Shown: positions 11,006 to 23,662 of the stretch, one piece after another
How the letters are laid out: the number at the start of each line of letters is the position of its first letter
How positions within the stretch are numbered: the first letter of the stretch is position 1
Source of the DNA: Cryptomeria japonica
Lineage: Eukaryota > Streptophyta > Pinopsida > Cupressales > Cupressaceae
Direction of reading: 5' to 3'
DNA length: 64,000 bases
Assembly: GCF_030272615.1 (NCBI RefSeq)
Contig: NC_081413.1
Span: 189,034,169-189,098,168, forward strand
The notes under the pieces: model-generated
The model's database searches: none
The model's input: the letters and a program-made list of their open reading frames with translations, nothing else
What the model was told of the DNA's origin: nothing
Translations under genes and position numbers: made by a program

Positions 11006-11650
11006 TGTTGTGACCTTTTCACACATCGCCCCATTGCAAATGGGGACCCTCTCTTTTCCTGCTTTCTAGGGCTTTTGTTAGTGTCTCGTGGCCTTCCGCT
11101 TCAGTTGTATCAAGCCTTGCTCAGTTTTGAACGGTTCGAGTCCTAGAGATTAAAAATTAGTTTTTGCAAGCCGAGTGATAATAGAGTCTGGATACTGTCA
11201 AAGTGCCTAGAAAAGCCAAAGGACGAAGAACACAATTGATTTGAACAAATTTGGACAACTTTCTATTTTTAGAAAGTTTCATTTTTTGCTTTTTTTCTAT
11301 TTTTTAGGAAGTTTCGTTTTTGGCATTTTTAGCCCAATCCCCAGTATGGCTATTTTTAGAAAAAAATTCCTATTTTTTAGGGATGCTTGATTTTTGCTTT
11401 TTCGGAGTGGGGACCTAGGGTTTGCACTAATACCACTGACCTACTTCGATCACGATCAAGAATTTCCAAGTTTTGACCTAAAAAGCTAGGTTCCTACATT
11501 TTAGGGGTCATTATGCTTCAAATGGTTTGCCTGAGTATGGATTTCAAATTTCAAGTTAATCTGGTTAAAATTGATAAAATTGTGAAATTTTGAAATTTTC
11601 CAAATATTTTTCTAAGTTTGCCTAATGAATGACGTTGAGTGTTATGGCAG
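11006..11650 (+). repeat. LTR-like start, second copy of the 442 terminus
   Basis: It begins TGTTGTGACCTTTTCACACA and carries the CCCCATT/AATGGGG hairpin at 11029-11045, as on the minus strand at 403-442. The following sequence is T-rich with GAAAGTTTC-type runs and then enters the TCCGCC minisatellite. I could not find a matching second LTR downstream, so the right end shown is only where the minisatellite starts. It probably opens the element that holds the 13765-16966 reading frame. Confidence 0.5.
11029..11045. other. Terminal hairpin of the LTR (copy 2)
   Basis: CCCCATT, loop GCA, AATGGGG: a perfect 7-bp stem, shared with 403-419. Confidence 0.6.
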
Positions 11651-11656
11651 GTGATG

Positions 11657-12680
11657 AAAACTCCACCCAAGCTATGAGGGAGATAGAAGTAAAGTCTGCC
11701 ATGCTTGAGAAGTGAAGAAAGTTCGCCATGCTGGTAGAGATATCATAAAACTCCGCCCTTGGTGAAGGTTTCCAAAGTTCGCCTTACTTGAGGAGGTAGA
11801 CTAAAACTCCGCCCTCCAAGCAAGGTCAAGTTGAGAAGGCATGAAATTCCACCTTGCCTAGAGCCTCCAAGAGTCTGCCTTGGAGGGAGCACAAAACTCT
11901 ACCCTATCCTGGAAGAGGTCATTCAAAACTCCGCCCTCCTTGGTGTCCTTCCAAAACTCCGCCCTATGGAGATGCTTCAAAAATCCACCCTTGGTGAGAG
12001 CCTAATAGAGTGAACATGAGAAAGTTCGCCATAAAATTGGAAGTCATCAAAGTTCACCATGTTGGTGGTCATGCCTTCCAAAGTCCGCCATGGAGAGAGC
12101 ACAAAAGCCCGCTTGCTTGAGAAGCCTTCAAACCCCGCCCTCCAAGCAGCATCAAGTTGAGAAGGCATCAAACTCCGCCATCCTTGGTGGAAGCCTAAAA
12201 GTCCACCTTCATTCTTAAGTCTAAAAGTTCGCCTTGAAGAGGTGTCTCCAAAACTCCGCCCTTAGTGAAGTCATTCAAAAGTCCTCCATGTTGGAGGGAG
12301 CACAAAAGTTCGTCATGCTAGTAGAGATGTCATAAAAGTTCGCCTTGGAGGTAGACTAGAACTCCGCCATGCTTGAAGAAGTCATCCCAAAGTCTGCCCT
12401 CCAAACAAGTGGCCATGCTTCAAAACTTTGCCCAAGCCATGATGGAGGTAGAGGAAAAGTCCACCCTAGTCTTGGAAATTGAGGAAAAGAAAGTTTTCCC
12501 TCCTTGTGAAGTCCTCAAAGTCCACCCTATGGATGGAATGAAAGAAGTTTAAGGCAAACAAAACTCTAGCATGATGATAAAGGCACCTCCAAACTCCACC
12601 CAAGCATCAAGTTGGAAGATGAAAACTCCACCCAAGCATCAAGTTGAAGTCTCAAAACTCTGCCCTACTCTTGAAAGTCA
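11657..12680 (+). repeat. Degenerate minisatellite around AAAACTCCGCCCT
   Basis: About 34 units of 23-42 bases follow one another. Each starts with three or four A's and a core varying around CTCCGCC (also GTTCGCC, GTCCGCC, CTCCACC, GTCTGCC). The spacer after the core reuses a few phrases: CTTGGTGAAG, GGAGGGAGCAC, GAGAAGGCATC, CATCAAGTTGA, TAGAGATGTCAT. Units vary in length and in reading frame, so this is not a protein repeat. It lies between the LTR-like start at 11006 and the long reading frame at 13765. Confidence 0.85.
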
Positions 12681-13764
12681 AACAAAGTCAACAACAAGTT
12701 CAAAATTGAGTTAAAATGTGAGTGATGTCATCAAATCTTCATAAAGTTTGAACTGCTTATTGATTTAGAAAGTTGAAAAAAGAGATATTCCAAGATCAAG
12801 TTCAAAATGAGCTAGGAAATCAAAATAGAAACTCGACTTTGAACTATGAATCAAAATTAGAAAGAGGATATTTACAGATTGAGGCAATGTTTAGACTGAG
12901 TTCCAAATTAGAAACCTTTTGGAAGATGCCAATCTATAGGCCTAGTTCGAATATGAAGTGGGAAAACAATTTAGAAACTTGCACAAGAATAAGATTTTCG
13001 AACTCAAAGAGATGACAGCACAACTCGAAATCGAATTGGAAACTTTCTCAAGGTTGAAGTCGAATTTAGAAACATGAATTGGATGGTATTTGCGTGTTTC
13101 TAATTGTGAAAACCAACTTCATTACAAATACATTCTTCATTTCTTCATTCTCACACAAGAAGTTTGAACTTTCTGAGCAAGCTAAGGAAAACCATTGAGA
13201 ATTATTTTGCAGATTGAAGGTCATTTGGAAGAAAATCTTGGTGTTGCAAGGATATCTCTTACAGTTTGGGCGAGCTTCTTGAGGAATTCTGATTTATTTA
13301 GCTTCATTCTTGTCAAGTATCCGCAGATTTTTAAGTGGAACTAGCTGGTAGAAGGCAGATTCGTTAATTTTTCTGAGTTTTCTTAAGATTCCTTCTATCT
13401 TCTAAGCCTTATTCTCATTCATTCGAAGGTGAAGTTGGTTTTAAAATGCAGTTTTATTCCATTTTTCTAAGTTTCCCATATTCATTGGTAGTTATTTTTA
13501 TGGATTTATTCATTTTTTTAGTGAGAAAGATTATTTTGTTGACTAAATGGAATGAGAATTTTGAAGTTTTAGAACTTGGCCTTTTGGATTGCAATCATAA
13601 ATGTCTTTAGGTTGGAGAGTTTACATGTGAAAATTCCCTTCTCATGGCTAAGTATGAAAATGAAATAAAATCTCCAAGCACTTAGCCATTCGCAGCCTCG
13701 ATTTTTACTTAATCCAAAATCTAATTTCTAACTTAAGCTTCATGTTTATTTGCAAATTTTAGGC
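12681..13764 (+). other. Leader or intron before the 13765 reading frame
   Basis: AT-rich, with no long frame. It ends in a T-rich tract and TTTGCAAATTTTAG just before GCATGATG at 13763, a good-looking 3' splice site directly before the ATG. An intron in the 5' UTR of the following gene is therefore likely. The section at 12720-13080 repeats GAA/AGAAA-type phrases (for example TTAGAAAC several times). Confidence 0.4.
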
Positions 13765-16700
13765 ATGATGAAGTTCCAAGTAGACAAGGATGCTCCTCCT
13801 AAGTCGAGAATGACCTCGAAATGGAAGAATGTTAGCGACACTAAACTTGGGCATATCAATCTGAGGGAGTTCAAGAAGCGGATGTTCAGTTTAGATAACC
13901 TCGTGCCTACCATGATCGCGCGAAAGACGATGAAAAGTGGCATCGTGCATGCTGTCGATTTTCTCCCTACCATGCAGTGCACTGAGTTGGTAGCTGAGTG
14001 TGCTAGGCACTACAACCCTATCAGTAGGGATATTGTCGCACTAGATGGAAGAGTGTTGGCAAACATCAGCGATGAGGCCATCAGGAAAGCCTTCAAAATT
14101 CCAGAATATCATAATGGTGTGTACGTAACCAAGGATGAAGTTGATCGCATGTATCAGGATCATTTGGAGGAGTATGACGCCATCATCAATCATTCTTGGT
14201 TGGACAAGCCAAGGAAAGGTGCCTCCAAACTACAGAGGAAGAGCTTGGTGAGGGCGTACTTCAAGGAAGATATTGGAGATATGATTGTCCTGCTGAATAG
14301 GATAATGGGTAATCCCCAAGGTGCCCCATTTGAGTCTTGGATGTATTATTTCATAAATGAAATAATGAATGGAGTTAAGATGATAGACTGAGCTCGAATG
14401 ATAAGTGATACTTGGACAGTCAACCGAAGAATCTGGAAGCGAATAGGACCTTCTTCATGAGCTCGTACCTGTTCTATTCCCTGGCTAGAACCTATAGATA
14501 CAGAGGCCTCACCTGCAGAGGGGAAGTGGGAAACAAAGAAAATCAGTTTCTCGTCTATGACTGTTATCCCCAGCTTCACATGGAAGAAAAGTTCCATTTC
14601 AAGAGGGTGAATGATACATTTCTCGTGCACATTACACATACATTGCAAGGTGGACTACATCAGAGACTCTCTCAAGAGTCCATGGACTTCATAAGTGATT
14701 CAGGTATTGGTATATTCAATACCCGAAGTTCACTTACATCAGAATTCAGGGGTTTTCTGGATCTCCTTATAAGCTCCCAGCTTACCCTACCAACCGAGTC
14801 ATGCTACTAGAGGTTGTGAGGCAATTGGAGGGATATATGACAGTTCAAAGAGATAAGCAGAAGAAGGCAGGAACCTCCTCTCTCACGATTGGAAATGGAC
14901 TAGAAACATGCCCGTCATCACAAGCCGCTGCCACTGTTGACAAAGAGCTGGCTTGGTACCCTTTTTACCAGTACAAGGCAAGAAAGAATTTTGATCCATT
15001 CCATAGGATGAAAAGGGTCGAAGGGATGACATTTGAGCACAGAGATTATTTGGAAGATTATTGGGCTAACGTAACTGATAGTTTCAAAATCAGGAGGAGA
15101 TTTTGGTCAAGGATTCCCTTGAGCATGGTAAGAGCAACAAAAGTATTTAGAGTTACTGATCAAGTAGAAGATAGTCTTGAGCTTCAGCAGCCAGGCTTTG
15201 AGAAGATGAGGAATGAGCCACTAGCCTTGGTTGATTGGTCAGAGGGAGAGAAATTAGACCTGGCAGACCTCATGAGGTCGGTGGTCGAATGCTCTAAGTG
15301 GTGGACATCTAAGAGGACGAAACAATTGAAGTATAAAGGTGTGGCCGTGATCTATGATTTAATGGGAGTAGATGACTCTCTGTCCTCCAACCCTTGTATC
15401 TCTGCAGGCAATGCTCGGAATCCAGGGAGTGTTGGGTCCCGGAAGAGGAAGGAATTAGTTGGAAGATCTAGAAAGGCCAGGGGAAAGAAAATTGTAGGGG
15501 AGAGACGGGAGTCCAACGAAGGTCATTCCATTCTGAGTGTCGCGTCTGTTGTGCCTGATCAAAATGCAGTTGAAGAGAAAGAGATGGACACATATATGAT
15601 AAATAATGAAGCGAGAGTGCCTTCTCCTTCAATTGAGGAAATAATGAAAGAATTTGTCCAAAGTCCGGACAGGGAACAAGTTTTAAATGCAGCCACAAAA
15701 TTTGAAGAGTCTGAGCCCCCAGTAGTTTTCCTCGATGGTATAGTTACTGGACCAGGAAAGACAGATGATGGATTTGATCAAACTACTGTGGAGCAGTCAC
15801 CCATTCCTGATTGGTTAAGGGAAAGGATGAGGGCTAAGGTCCCTAAGGAAACTCATTCTGAAGAGAATACAATAGCATTTCTGGAAAAGGTGAATGAACC
15901 AGTCATAGTCAAGCCAGCTAAAAAATTCTCTTTGATTCAGAGGGATAGTGCAGGGTTTAGGATAGTTCAGATAGTTGTGCCAAAGGAAGGAAAAACTCGG
16001 GACAATATTGCCCCTGAGGATTATAAGATTACCACTATAGAGTTGGGTAAGCCTACTCAGGACCAAGAAGTCCAGTACTTTGACGACTCTTGCAATGCCC
16101 TCAAGGTGAGTCTAGCCCAGGAGAAAGAGAAAAGGAAGAAGGTTGAGGAAGAGAACCAACATTGGAGGAAATATGTTCTCCATCTCACTAGGCCACTCAA
16201 CCATGAGACACCGGTCACCCCTCCGCAACCTCTTCAACAAGAGTCAATGAAGGATTACAAGGACATGAAGGGCACATTCACACAGGCCAAGGAATGGATT
16301 TTAGATGCTTCGACACGTGCTGACATTCTTGTAGAAAATTTAGTATCAGCACATGAGTCGGCCTCTTCATTAGTCAACCGAATTCAGGACCTAGCTGCAA
16401 ATTGGGAAGATGTTGAAGAAATTCAAGATGAAATACTTCCGCAATTGAAGGTTATCTGAGGTTTGTCAAAATGAATTTTGGTGGATGTAGGAGTCATACA
16501 GGCTAGGGATATATATGACTTTGACACCTGGTATTATGCTTTGGTCACCAGGATTGAAATCCTCAAGAAATCCGAGACTAAGTGCTTTGAGACAGAGGAA
16601 AGTGTCAGGGAAATTTTGAGTAAGGTGTTTCGTGTAGCATCAGAGATCTGGAAGAAAGAGAGTATACGAAAAAAACACTTGCAGGCAAAGAACCAGAGAG

Positions 16701-16966
16701 CCAGAATTCAGTCGAGCTTTTTCAAAGACTCGAGGATGATTGATAAGGGCTATCTTTCAAGGATTGCAAGTTTTTTCTTCATTGACGAGAACTTGCTTGC
16801 CCAAGCAGTTGAGTGGGAAGGCATCCTCGCCACAAGTACTGATGATGTGGACATCATCGACTTCCAGATTAGCAACTTGCCAAGTGTCACTATGGAGGAG
16901 GTCAGGCTCATCGTGTCCAAATACATTGAATCTGTAAAAGGGGAAACTGGACACTCACCTCAGTGA
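13765..16966 (+). pseudogene. Broken long reading frame of an unnamed repeat-associated protein family
   Basis: From ATG 13765 about 1,060 codons of one protein can be followed through three frames: 13765-14391, then 14412 to about 14690, then about 14690-16459, then 16478-16966. The joints are a TGA in place of a probable Trp codon at 14389, two frameshifts (near 14400 and 14690), and stops near 16457-16473. The N-terminal quarter contains DGRVLANISDEAIRKAF and FESWMYYFINEIMNG blocks. A charged, low-complexity middle follows, then a coiled-coil-like stretch (LAQEKEKRKKVEEENQHW, about 16110-16170) and a helical C-terminus. No gag, protease, reverse transcriptase or integrase is present. The N-terminal block loosely recalls the plant 'putative transposon protein' domains found beside LTR elements, but I cannot name it. 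The context (LTR-like start and minisatellite upstream) suggests a non-autonomous element. Confidence 0.65.
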
Positions 16967-17900
16967 CAATAGCAGCTATGCCACTTGTCACTTTCTCATT
17001 CTTTCAAACTAATAGAGTTTTGGGAAACCCTAATTAGGGTTTGTAGCTTTCAATCTAGGCCCTTGATCACTATTTGATCTCGGTTGTTCATTGATTTTTG
17101 AAAAACTATATAAGGCTACCTCCTCTCATTGGGAGAGTGTGAGGTTTTTGACATATTATTGCGTGAAGGTCATTTCCAAATAATATATTGCATGTGCGCT
17201 TTCTCTTAAGGCTTTGTAATCTCTGTTGTTTGAATGATTAGCATGGTTTCAATTTCCTCAACACTTTAGTTAAAGTTAATTTAGATTTGCTTTCATGTTG
17301 TTAGAATTAAATGAAGGATTTGATAAGTGTTAATTGAAGGTGTATCTCTGCTCATACTTTTGGTGAATGGATGATTTCCATTTCACTGTGCAAAGTTAGT
17401 TTGAGCCTATCCTCTGTGCATGCCAATATTTCAATAATAAGCACAACCTTGTTGAAGATTGCACCTGCTTTGTGTAGTTGTCCTCAGTGTGGCAAAGCAA
17501 AGTGTGGTTTAGAGCACCCATTTAATACCGTCTCCAGAATTCGTAGGATTAGATCAACTTTCTTAAACCCTATCCCTTTTTCCCTTTTTGAAAGTCTAAA
17601 TCCCCGAAAATCCCCACCCCTCCCCCCCCCCCCAAAAAAAAAAGAGAGCCTAAAATTGCTAAATTCGTCTAAGTCCAGAAGCTTAAAAGACATTTGTTAA
17701 CGTAAGTCCCCCTTGAGATTTTCAGCAAACACTACCCGAGTAGCTATCCCACTAAAGTCGCTTGTTCGCACATATAGACCTTGGAATCAGTAGTAATTTT
17801 TCAGGAGAGGATAGAATACCTTTGGGTATCTTATTCTAATGTTTGGTAGATGATAAAACAAACACCAACACAACCTTGATCATGTTTTGTGACTTTAAAC
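16967..17900 (+). repeat. Possible 3' LTR or 3' flank of the 13765 element
   Basis: This begins just after the long frame. It has an LTR-promoter look: a TATA box ACTATATAAGGC near 17106 followed by a transcript-like T-rich region. It also holds a C12-A10 homopolymer junction at about 17620-17642. It does not match the 11006 terminus, so the LTR assignment is unproven and the right end is arbitrary. Confidence 0.35.
17106..17117 (+). promoter_or_regulatory. TATA box
   Basis: ACTATATAAGGC, preceded by an AT-rich tract and followed about 30 bases later by CTCATTGGGAG. It has the form of a plant TATA promoter inside repeat DNA. Confidence 0.4.
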
Positions 17901-18819
17901 CTATTATTTACTTTAATTAATTTAAAATCATGTTTGCCTCTAATATCTAAAAATAGAGGTATGTAGAAGCATTGTTGCAACTTGAATTATGATAGGGAAA
18001 TGAAGTTGTCTAGCTTCCTATTTTTTGTCTTACTCAAGCCTCTTCATTGATTCAACAACTTGGAACAAGTTTGAAGGCATGCCAAGCTAAAATTCAAATG
18101 CCTATGTCTATTTTTATGATTGCAAATGTAGATGCAATTCTCTAGATAATGCTCACATGATATGTGAATGATAATGCTCTCTTGTTGACGGATCTAAAAT
18201 GAACTAGGACTTTATCCTTTTATACCATACCCTAGAATGCAAATATGAGTATTTTGTTTGACTCGACAAGTAATGGCTATTTGGAAGCAAGTCAAGTTGG
18301 GCCCATGATTGATTTTGGATTTGAAAAAAGGGGATCAATTGTGCATGTGTGGTTTTGAGCATGTTCAAGGTTGCACCTATAATATTGAAGTAGGTAAGGA
18401 ACCAAAATTAGCTTGGGTGCAAACTTGATGTCAATCCTAGCATAGAAATATGTTGTTTGGATAATGGACTATTTTATTGGAGATGGAGGGTTGAAGGAGT
18501 CCAAAATGGATAAGTAAAATTTCTAGGGATGCACTTTTCATCATTATTTGTTGCCCCAAATTTGACTTGCATGTGAGCTACTATCAATCACACATGTCCA
18601 AGTAAATAGACAATCAATATGAAAGTAAACCACAAGTATGTATATAAAGGATATTAATATGGGGTGACAATAAACATGTGCTCCTTGCAATGATAACTTT
18701 TCCTTTAAACTTGCAGCTTGCATAAAATTCCATGTGACATATAATAAAAAATTTACATGGAGAACTTGGAAATGTCAACAATCAATATGTAATGTAAAAA
18801 AGGGGTGTAGAATCACTAT
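17901..18819. other. No recognisable gene
   Basis: AT-rich, frequent stops in all frames, no motif recognised. Confidence 0.5.
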
Positions 18820-19092
18820 AACTCAAAAAGAGTTTTGTTGGGTTGCAAAGCATACATTATAACTAAGAGGTAATGATGTAGGATTACAAAATAGACATCA
18901 AACCAAAAGAGAGTGATGTAGGGATACAAAGGATCCATCATGACCAATAGATGATGTTTCAGGTATGTGAAGGAGTCATTATAACCAAGAGGTAGTGATA
19001 TCTATCTGCAGAGGAGATATAACAACCAAAGTAGAGATATAATATCAAAGGATATAACAACTAACATAGAGTGATATAATATAGGATATTTA
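18820..19092 (+). repeat. Degenerate tandem repeat, about 35-42 bp unit, about 7 copies
   Basis: Successive units share AACCAAGAGGTAGTGATGTAG-type starts (20 of these bases or fewer conserved in any one unit), a GGATACAAAGGA middle and a CATCAT or ATATAAC end. The first four units are best preserved; the last three shrink and become AT-rich. Confidence 0.7.
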
Positions 19093-22000
19093 GATAGTTG
19101 CTGCAACTATAAACAAAAAATAAAAATATACTGATGACAATATATGCCTTCTCTTTTTGGTTGCTTGTGAATGATGCAAGGAACAAAGGAGAGGAGAATA
19201 AGTAATATATTAAAATATATGATCATATAAGCTTAACAATCATGTAGCAATGTTATAGATGCCACTAAATTTTGACAAGATTGAGATGAGATAACAAGAT
19301 ATTTTCATGAAATTATTTGCAATTAATGTTGCCCTTGGTAATAAGGATAAAGAACAAGCAATAGCAACCAATGTGCTAGATAAGAACATTTAAGTATAGA
19401 TAAATGTTATGTAAGATGAAATCAAGTAAGAATAGGCACGTGTCATATAATATGCTAGCATAATATAAGCACTAACTTACATAAAATAGGTATTTAACTA
19501 TAATTATAATCAAAGAAGATAAGATAACATAAAGAGGATACCCTTTAGGTGGGAAATATATAACATGTGTCATAGACAAAAACAACATATGAGAAACATA
19601 CAGGTTAGGAGATAAGACACAAAACATAGTATAAAAGGTGAAACGAGAATGAAAATATAATCCAACAATGTCACATACAATGACAGACAAGATAAAGCAG
19701 GAGTACAACAAGCATGGCTTGATAAAAAAAGGCCAAGGTCAAAATACAAAGAAAAAGGCTAATTGTTTGGTCAATATAATGATATTATTTGTCAATAACT
19801 CCACAACTTTACATCATTGCATATTTATAGGAAAAACCCCAAATATAACACATAGAAAACATAAGAAGAAAGTGACACAAACTTCAAAACACATGTTGAA
19901 AATACTTGTGTCAACATGCAACACTAAAGGCATATTTACATCATCTACATACTAACTAATAACATGAAAAATGTGACATACATAAAAGTAAATAAAGTAA
20001 AAGCATGGAAGAGAAAACAAAAGATATTAGCCAATTATGTATAATTCATCTCCCTCTACGAGAAGATTACAATTATTGCAATCATTAATATCAATGTCCT
20101 TGTACTTAACATTTGAATTATTGTTATGTATAACCTTGTATTCATGGTTTTCTTCGAGTGGGGTTATCTAGGACATGTATACATAACCACATGATAAGTA
20201 TACCGACTTGAAGTTTAAAGATTGGTATCATCGTACAAACACTTGTTAGGATAAAAGATAAGTGCTCTATGAAGTGCAAATAAGATACATGAATTATGAG
20301 TAAAAAGAATGATAATTTGAATCAAATCATAATAATGTTTCATCAATTAATGTTTCTCTTAATGCATGATGTATTAGAAACAACCCACATAATGTGCATA
20401 ATATATGGAGGAAATTTGTTTAACATGTAAGTATATATGATATTATTTCTATAACTGCTAAATGTATCAACTGATGGATCTTAAAAAATATTAATGTAAA
20501 TCATAAGATCCAAATAATTATTAGCTATAAAAATATTGTCAACATGTACATATCAATACCATTTGTTAGTTAAGAAAAAAGATTTACATATGTAACAACA
20601 GTTGATAGAGAAAATAATACACATTCTTTTGTCTTTGTCTAGAATTGTTGAACCAAAAAAATGCTACAATTCTCCCTCCCCACCTAGTAATGTAACTCAA
20701 GAAGCACAACCTAAAATTGATAGTTGGAATAAACAAAGTTTTAACAAGTGGGTCGTTGGTCCCAGAATTGGGGGCAAGGGTCATTAGGCAAGTGTCACAG
20801 ACCCATGTCGTAAGAAACAACTATCTAGCCCCTACAATGCACCTAGGCATCATTATCTTGTATTTGTTATAATAGATGCTTGATGCATTCTAGGGGATGG
20901 ATAGCCATTTCCCATGTCACATACCTCCATTACAAAGGGGAGTGGATGGTCTAATATAGCATCAAGGATATAATGTATAAGAGAAGGGATGTAGGTATCA
21001 TGAAGATCCTTGTTAGATTGATCATCGAGATACAAGGAGGAAGCATTAGCATCATTACTTGTAAGAATATAATCACATGAATTATAAAACCTAGGTGTGT
21101 CCACATAAGCTAAGGCTAAAGAACTAAATGTAGACAACATAGGTTCACAAATTTAATGTTTCATTAGAAATATGATCTACATTATCATCACACAATAAAG
21201 CACTAGTAAAATCAATATTCTATCATTAATAAAACCAATATAATTTGAGGGAGAAAATAGTTAATGCATACCACATGACTAATCATGATATATCTCATCA
21301 TCATGAAGTAAAGAAAAATCATGATATGATGCATATTTGCTTCACAAGTTTGATAGCCATATGAATACACTAAGACAATTGATAGGTGAAAAAATATTTT
21401 GAGGGTAATAGATGCCACTCAAAGCCACACACAAAGGATTATTCTTGTTTTAGCTAGAAGACCAACTTGGCGTACTTATAAATAAGGAGGTGGAGGCTCT
21501 GAATCCCAAAGCCTAGAACACTCTATTTGACAATATTAGAGTTTTTTATGCAAAACACATATCTTATTGAATAAATCCAAAGTGAAATGTCACTCAACAA
21601 TTACATAAACATGAAAAAGTCTCAGAATGGTTATAAACACTAGCCTAGGCTGCAAACTTTTCAAAGATAGGTGTAGCAAGGGAAAGAGAGAGATACAAAG
21701 AGGAGGCAGGAAATGATAAAGAGTGTGTCTATCATCAAAAAAATTATGTGAACACATCATAGAGTATTTCTCTTCATTGAAATGTGAGGGCATTAAAGAG
21801 AGAGGGAGGGAGGCGTGGGAAAGAGGGAAGGAGAGAGAAAGAGGAGAAGGGAATGAGAGAAATACGAAGAGAGATAGAGAGGATTTTAATATTCACAAGC
21901 ATGTGAGCATATTATAACACACTTGTGTTCTTATGAAGATAAGTCTATGAGCACAAGAACACTTTTTTGGTTCCAAAAAATGCGAGTACATTATAATGCA

Positions 22001-23662
22001 CTCATGTTATATCTTGATTTGCGAAATTCCAAACTCTAGGTTTGGATTTGCCTTGGCCATCAACCCAAAGGCTTGGACTAACTTTTTAGTGACCGAGGAT
22101 GTTGTTTGATAAAATTTAGAAAAATAAATACAATGTTAAGTGTGTAGTCCATTAGGTTTGCACACATTCCAATAAAAAGTTAAATAAGAATACCACAATG
22201 ATGTTAATTTCTCACTTAACTTTCAATCATTAGATCATCTTTAACATTGCATAATTTATAAGCTCTTCAACATTGCATTTATAAGCTTGACTTTTTCTAA
22301 CAAGTTGGAATTGATCTATCACTCATTCCTAATATCTAGGAAGATGATTATTTAACTAAGAGACAACTTAAAATAGAGACCTTTTAGGCTTCCATATCCA
22401 TCATAAAAGGACTTTATTACTAGGACAAAAACATAAAAGAAATAATTGATGATGATTATGATAGAAGTATTATAGACATTTAAGATGTCTATTGGCGCTA
22501 GGAGTCTCATGTCAGTACTCTGGTAGACACCTCAACACTTGCAATACCTATCATCGCAATCCATGCTACTCGACTGCAAGAACACCTACTACTTTTGTAA
22601 TTATTCAATTGTAAAAAATCTGCATGATGTCTTTGACCATTTTTCCTACAAAAATGTGCTAGTCTCTAGAGATACTTCTCATAACAACAATCATATCATT
22701 TCATCACTTTTTAATCTTGATAATCATACACATGCATTATATCTAACATCTGATGAATAAAATCTACAGTGCCTATCAAATAGTCTTAAACTTAAGAAAG
22801 TATTGAATTTTCTATGTAAAAGTTTTTCAATTCAAAGAAAATAAAAGATTAACAAAATAATAAATGAGACAATTAAACATGCCATTCACCATGAATATAT
22901 TCATTCTTTTGAATCTCTCAAATTGATGGTTGCTAATAAATCCTGCCTAAATAGTAGCTTAGATTGGATGTGAGGACCAATAAGAGGTTCAACCTTAAAC
23001 CCCACACGCTAAGCAACATATTAAGCCTAGAGAATGTTAGTCAACTCTGAGTGTATTCTTAGTGTGACCACATACATTAAGCAACATCTGAGTATTTAAC
23101 ACTTTTAAGACTAGAAGTGTAAGATTAATGTGTGTTTTAAGCCATTCCCAATAAGAATTGACATACAATTATGAAATTCATAAAAAAAAAATGGTCTTCA
23201 ATGTTGTGATAATATATGAATCCATGACATTAATTTTTTGCATTGCATGAATTGATTCTATTGATCTACATAAGAAATAAAAACACCGAAAAAAGAATAG
23301 GGAATAGAGAGTAAATAGCCAATAAGAAGGTGGCACTTGTTCCGTGCAATACAAGAGTTTGCACATGTTCGTCACTTTATTCCGTCGCTGCGCGGAAACA
23401 CAAACCAAAAATACAAAAGAGCCAAAAACGATGGACCATACACAAACAAACAAAAATACAAAAGAGCTTTGTGGCGGGCCATCCACCGACCTTGGATTCC
23501 ATCATTTTCCTTATTTGAACGTGGAATCCTGGAAAGCAAGTCAATTCCAACACTGTTTTCCCCATTTCTTTGAAGCTTCCGTTAAAAAAATTCAAGGTAG
23601 TAAGAGATAATCCCGTTTTTCTTCATTCCATAACTCATAACACAGATGAAATTTGCCAACGG
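19093..23662. other. AT-rich intergenic DNA without recognised genes
   Basis: Many short frames, none with recognisable domains. Two minus-strand frames at 20584-20820 and 20853-21140 hold short amphipathic stretches but match nothing I know. A purine-only tract lies at 21796-21882. The last 350 bases should include the promoter and 5' UTR of the lectin gene; a CCAAT box is at 23319-23323 but I see no clear TATA box. Confidence 0.45.
21796..21882 (+). repeat. GA-rich polypurine tract
   Basis: About 87 bases of GAGAGGGAGGG-type sequence with very few pyrimidines on the plus strand. Confidence 0.75.

Noticed and set aside
17484-17693. Glycine-rich minus-strand frame
   Set aside because: Arises from the C-run/A-run homopolymer junction.
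20584-21140. Two minus-strand frames of 78 and 95 codons
   Set aside because: No recognisable domain, surrounded by stops; could be remnants of an old repeat but I cannot support a call.
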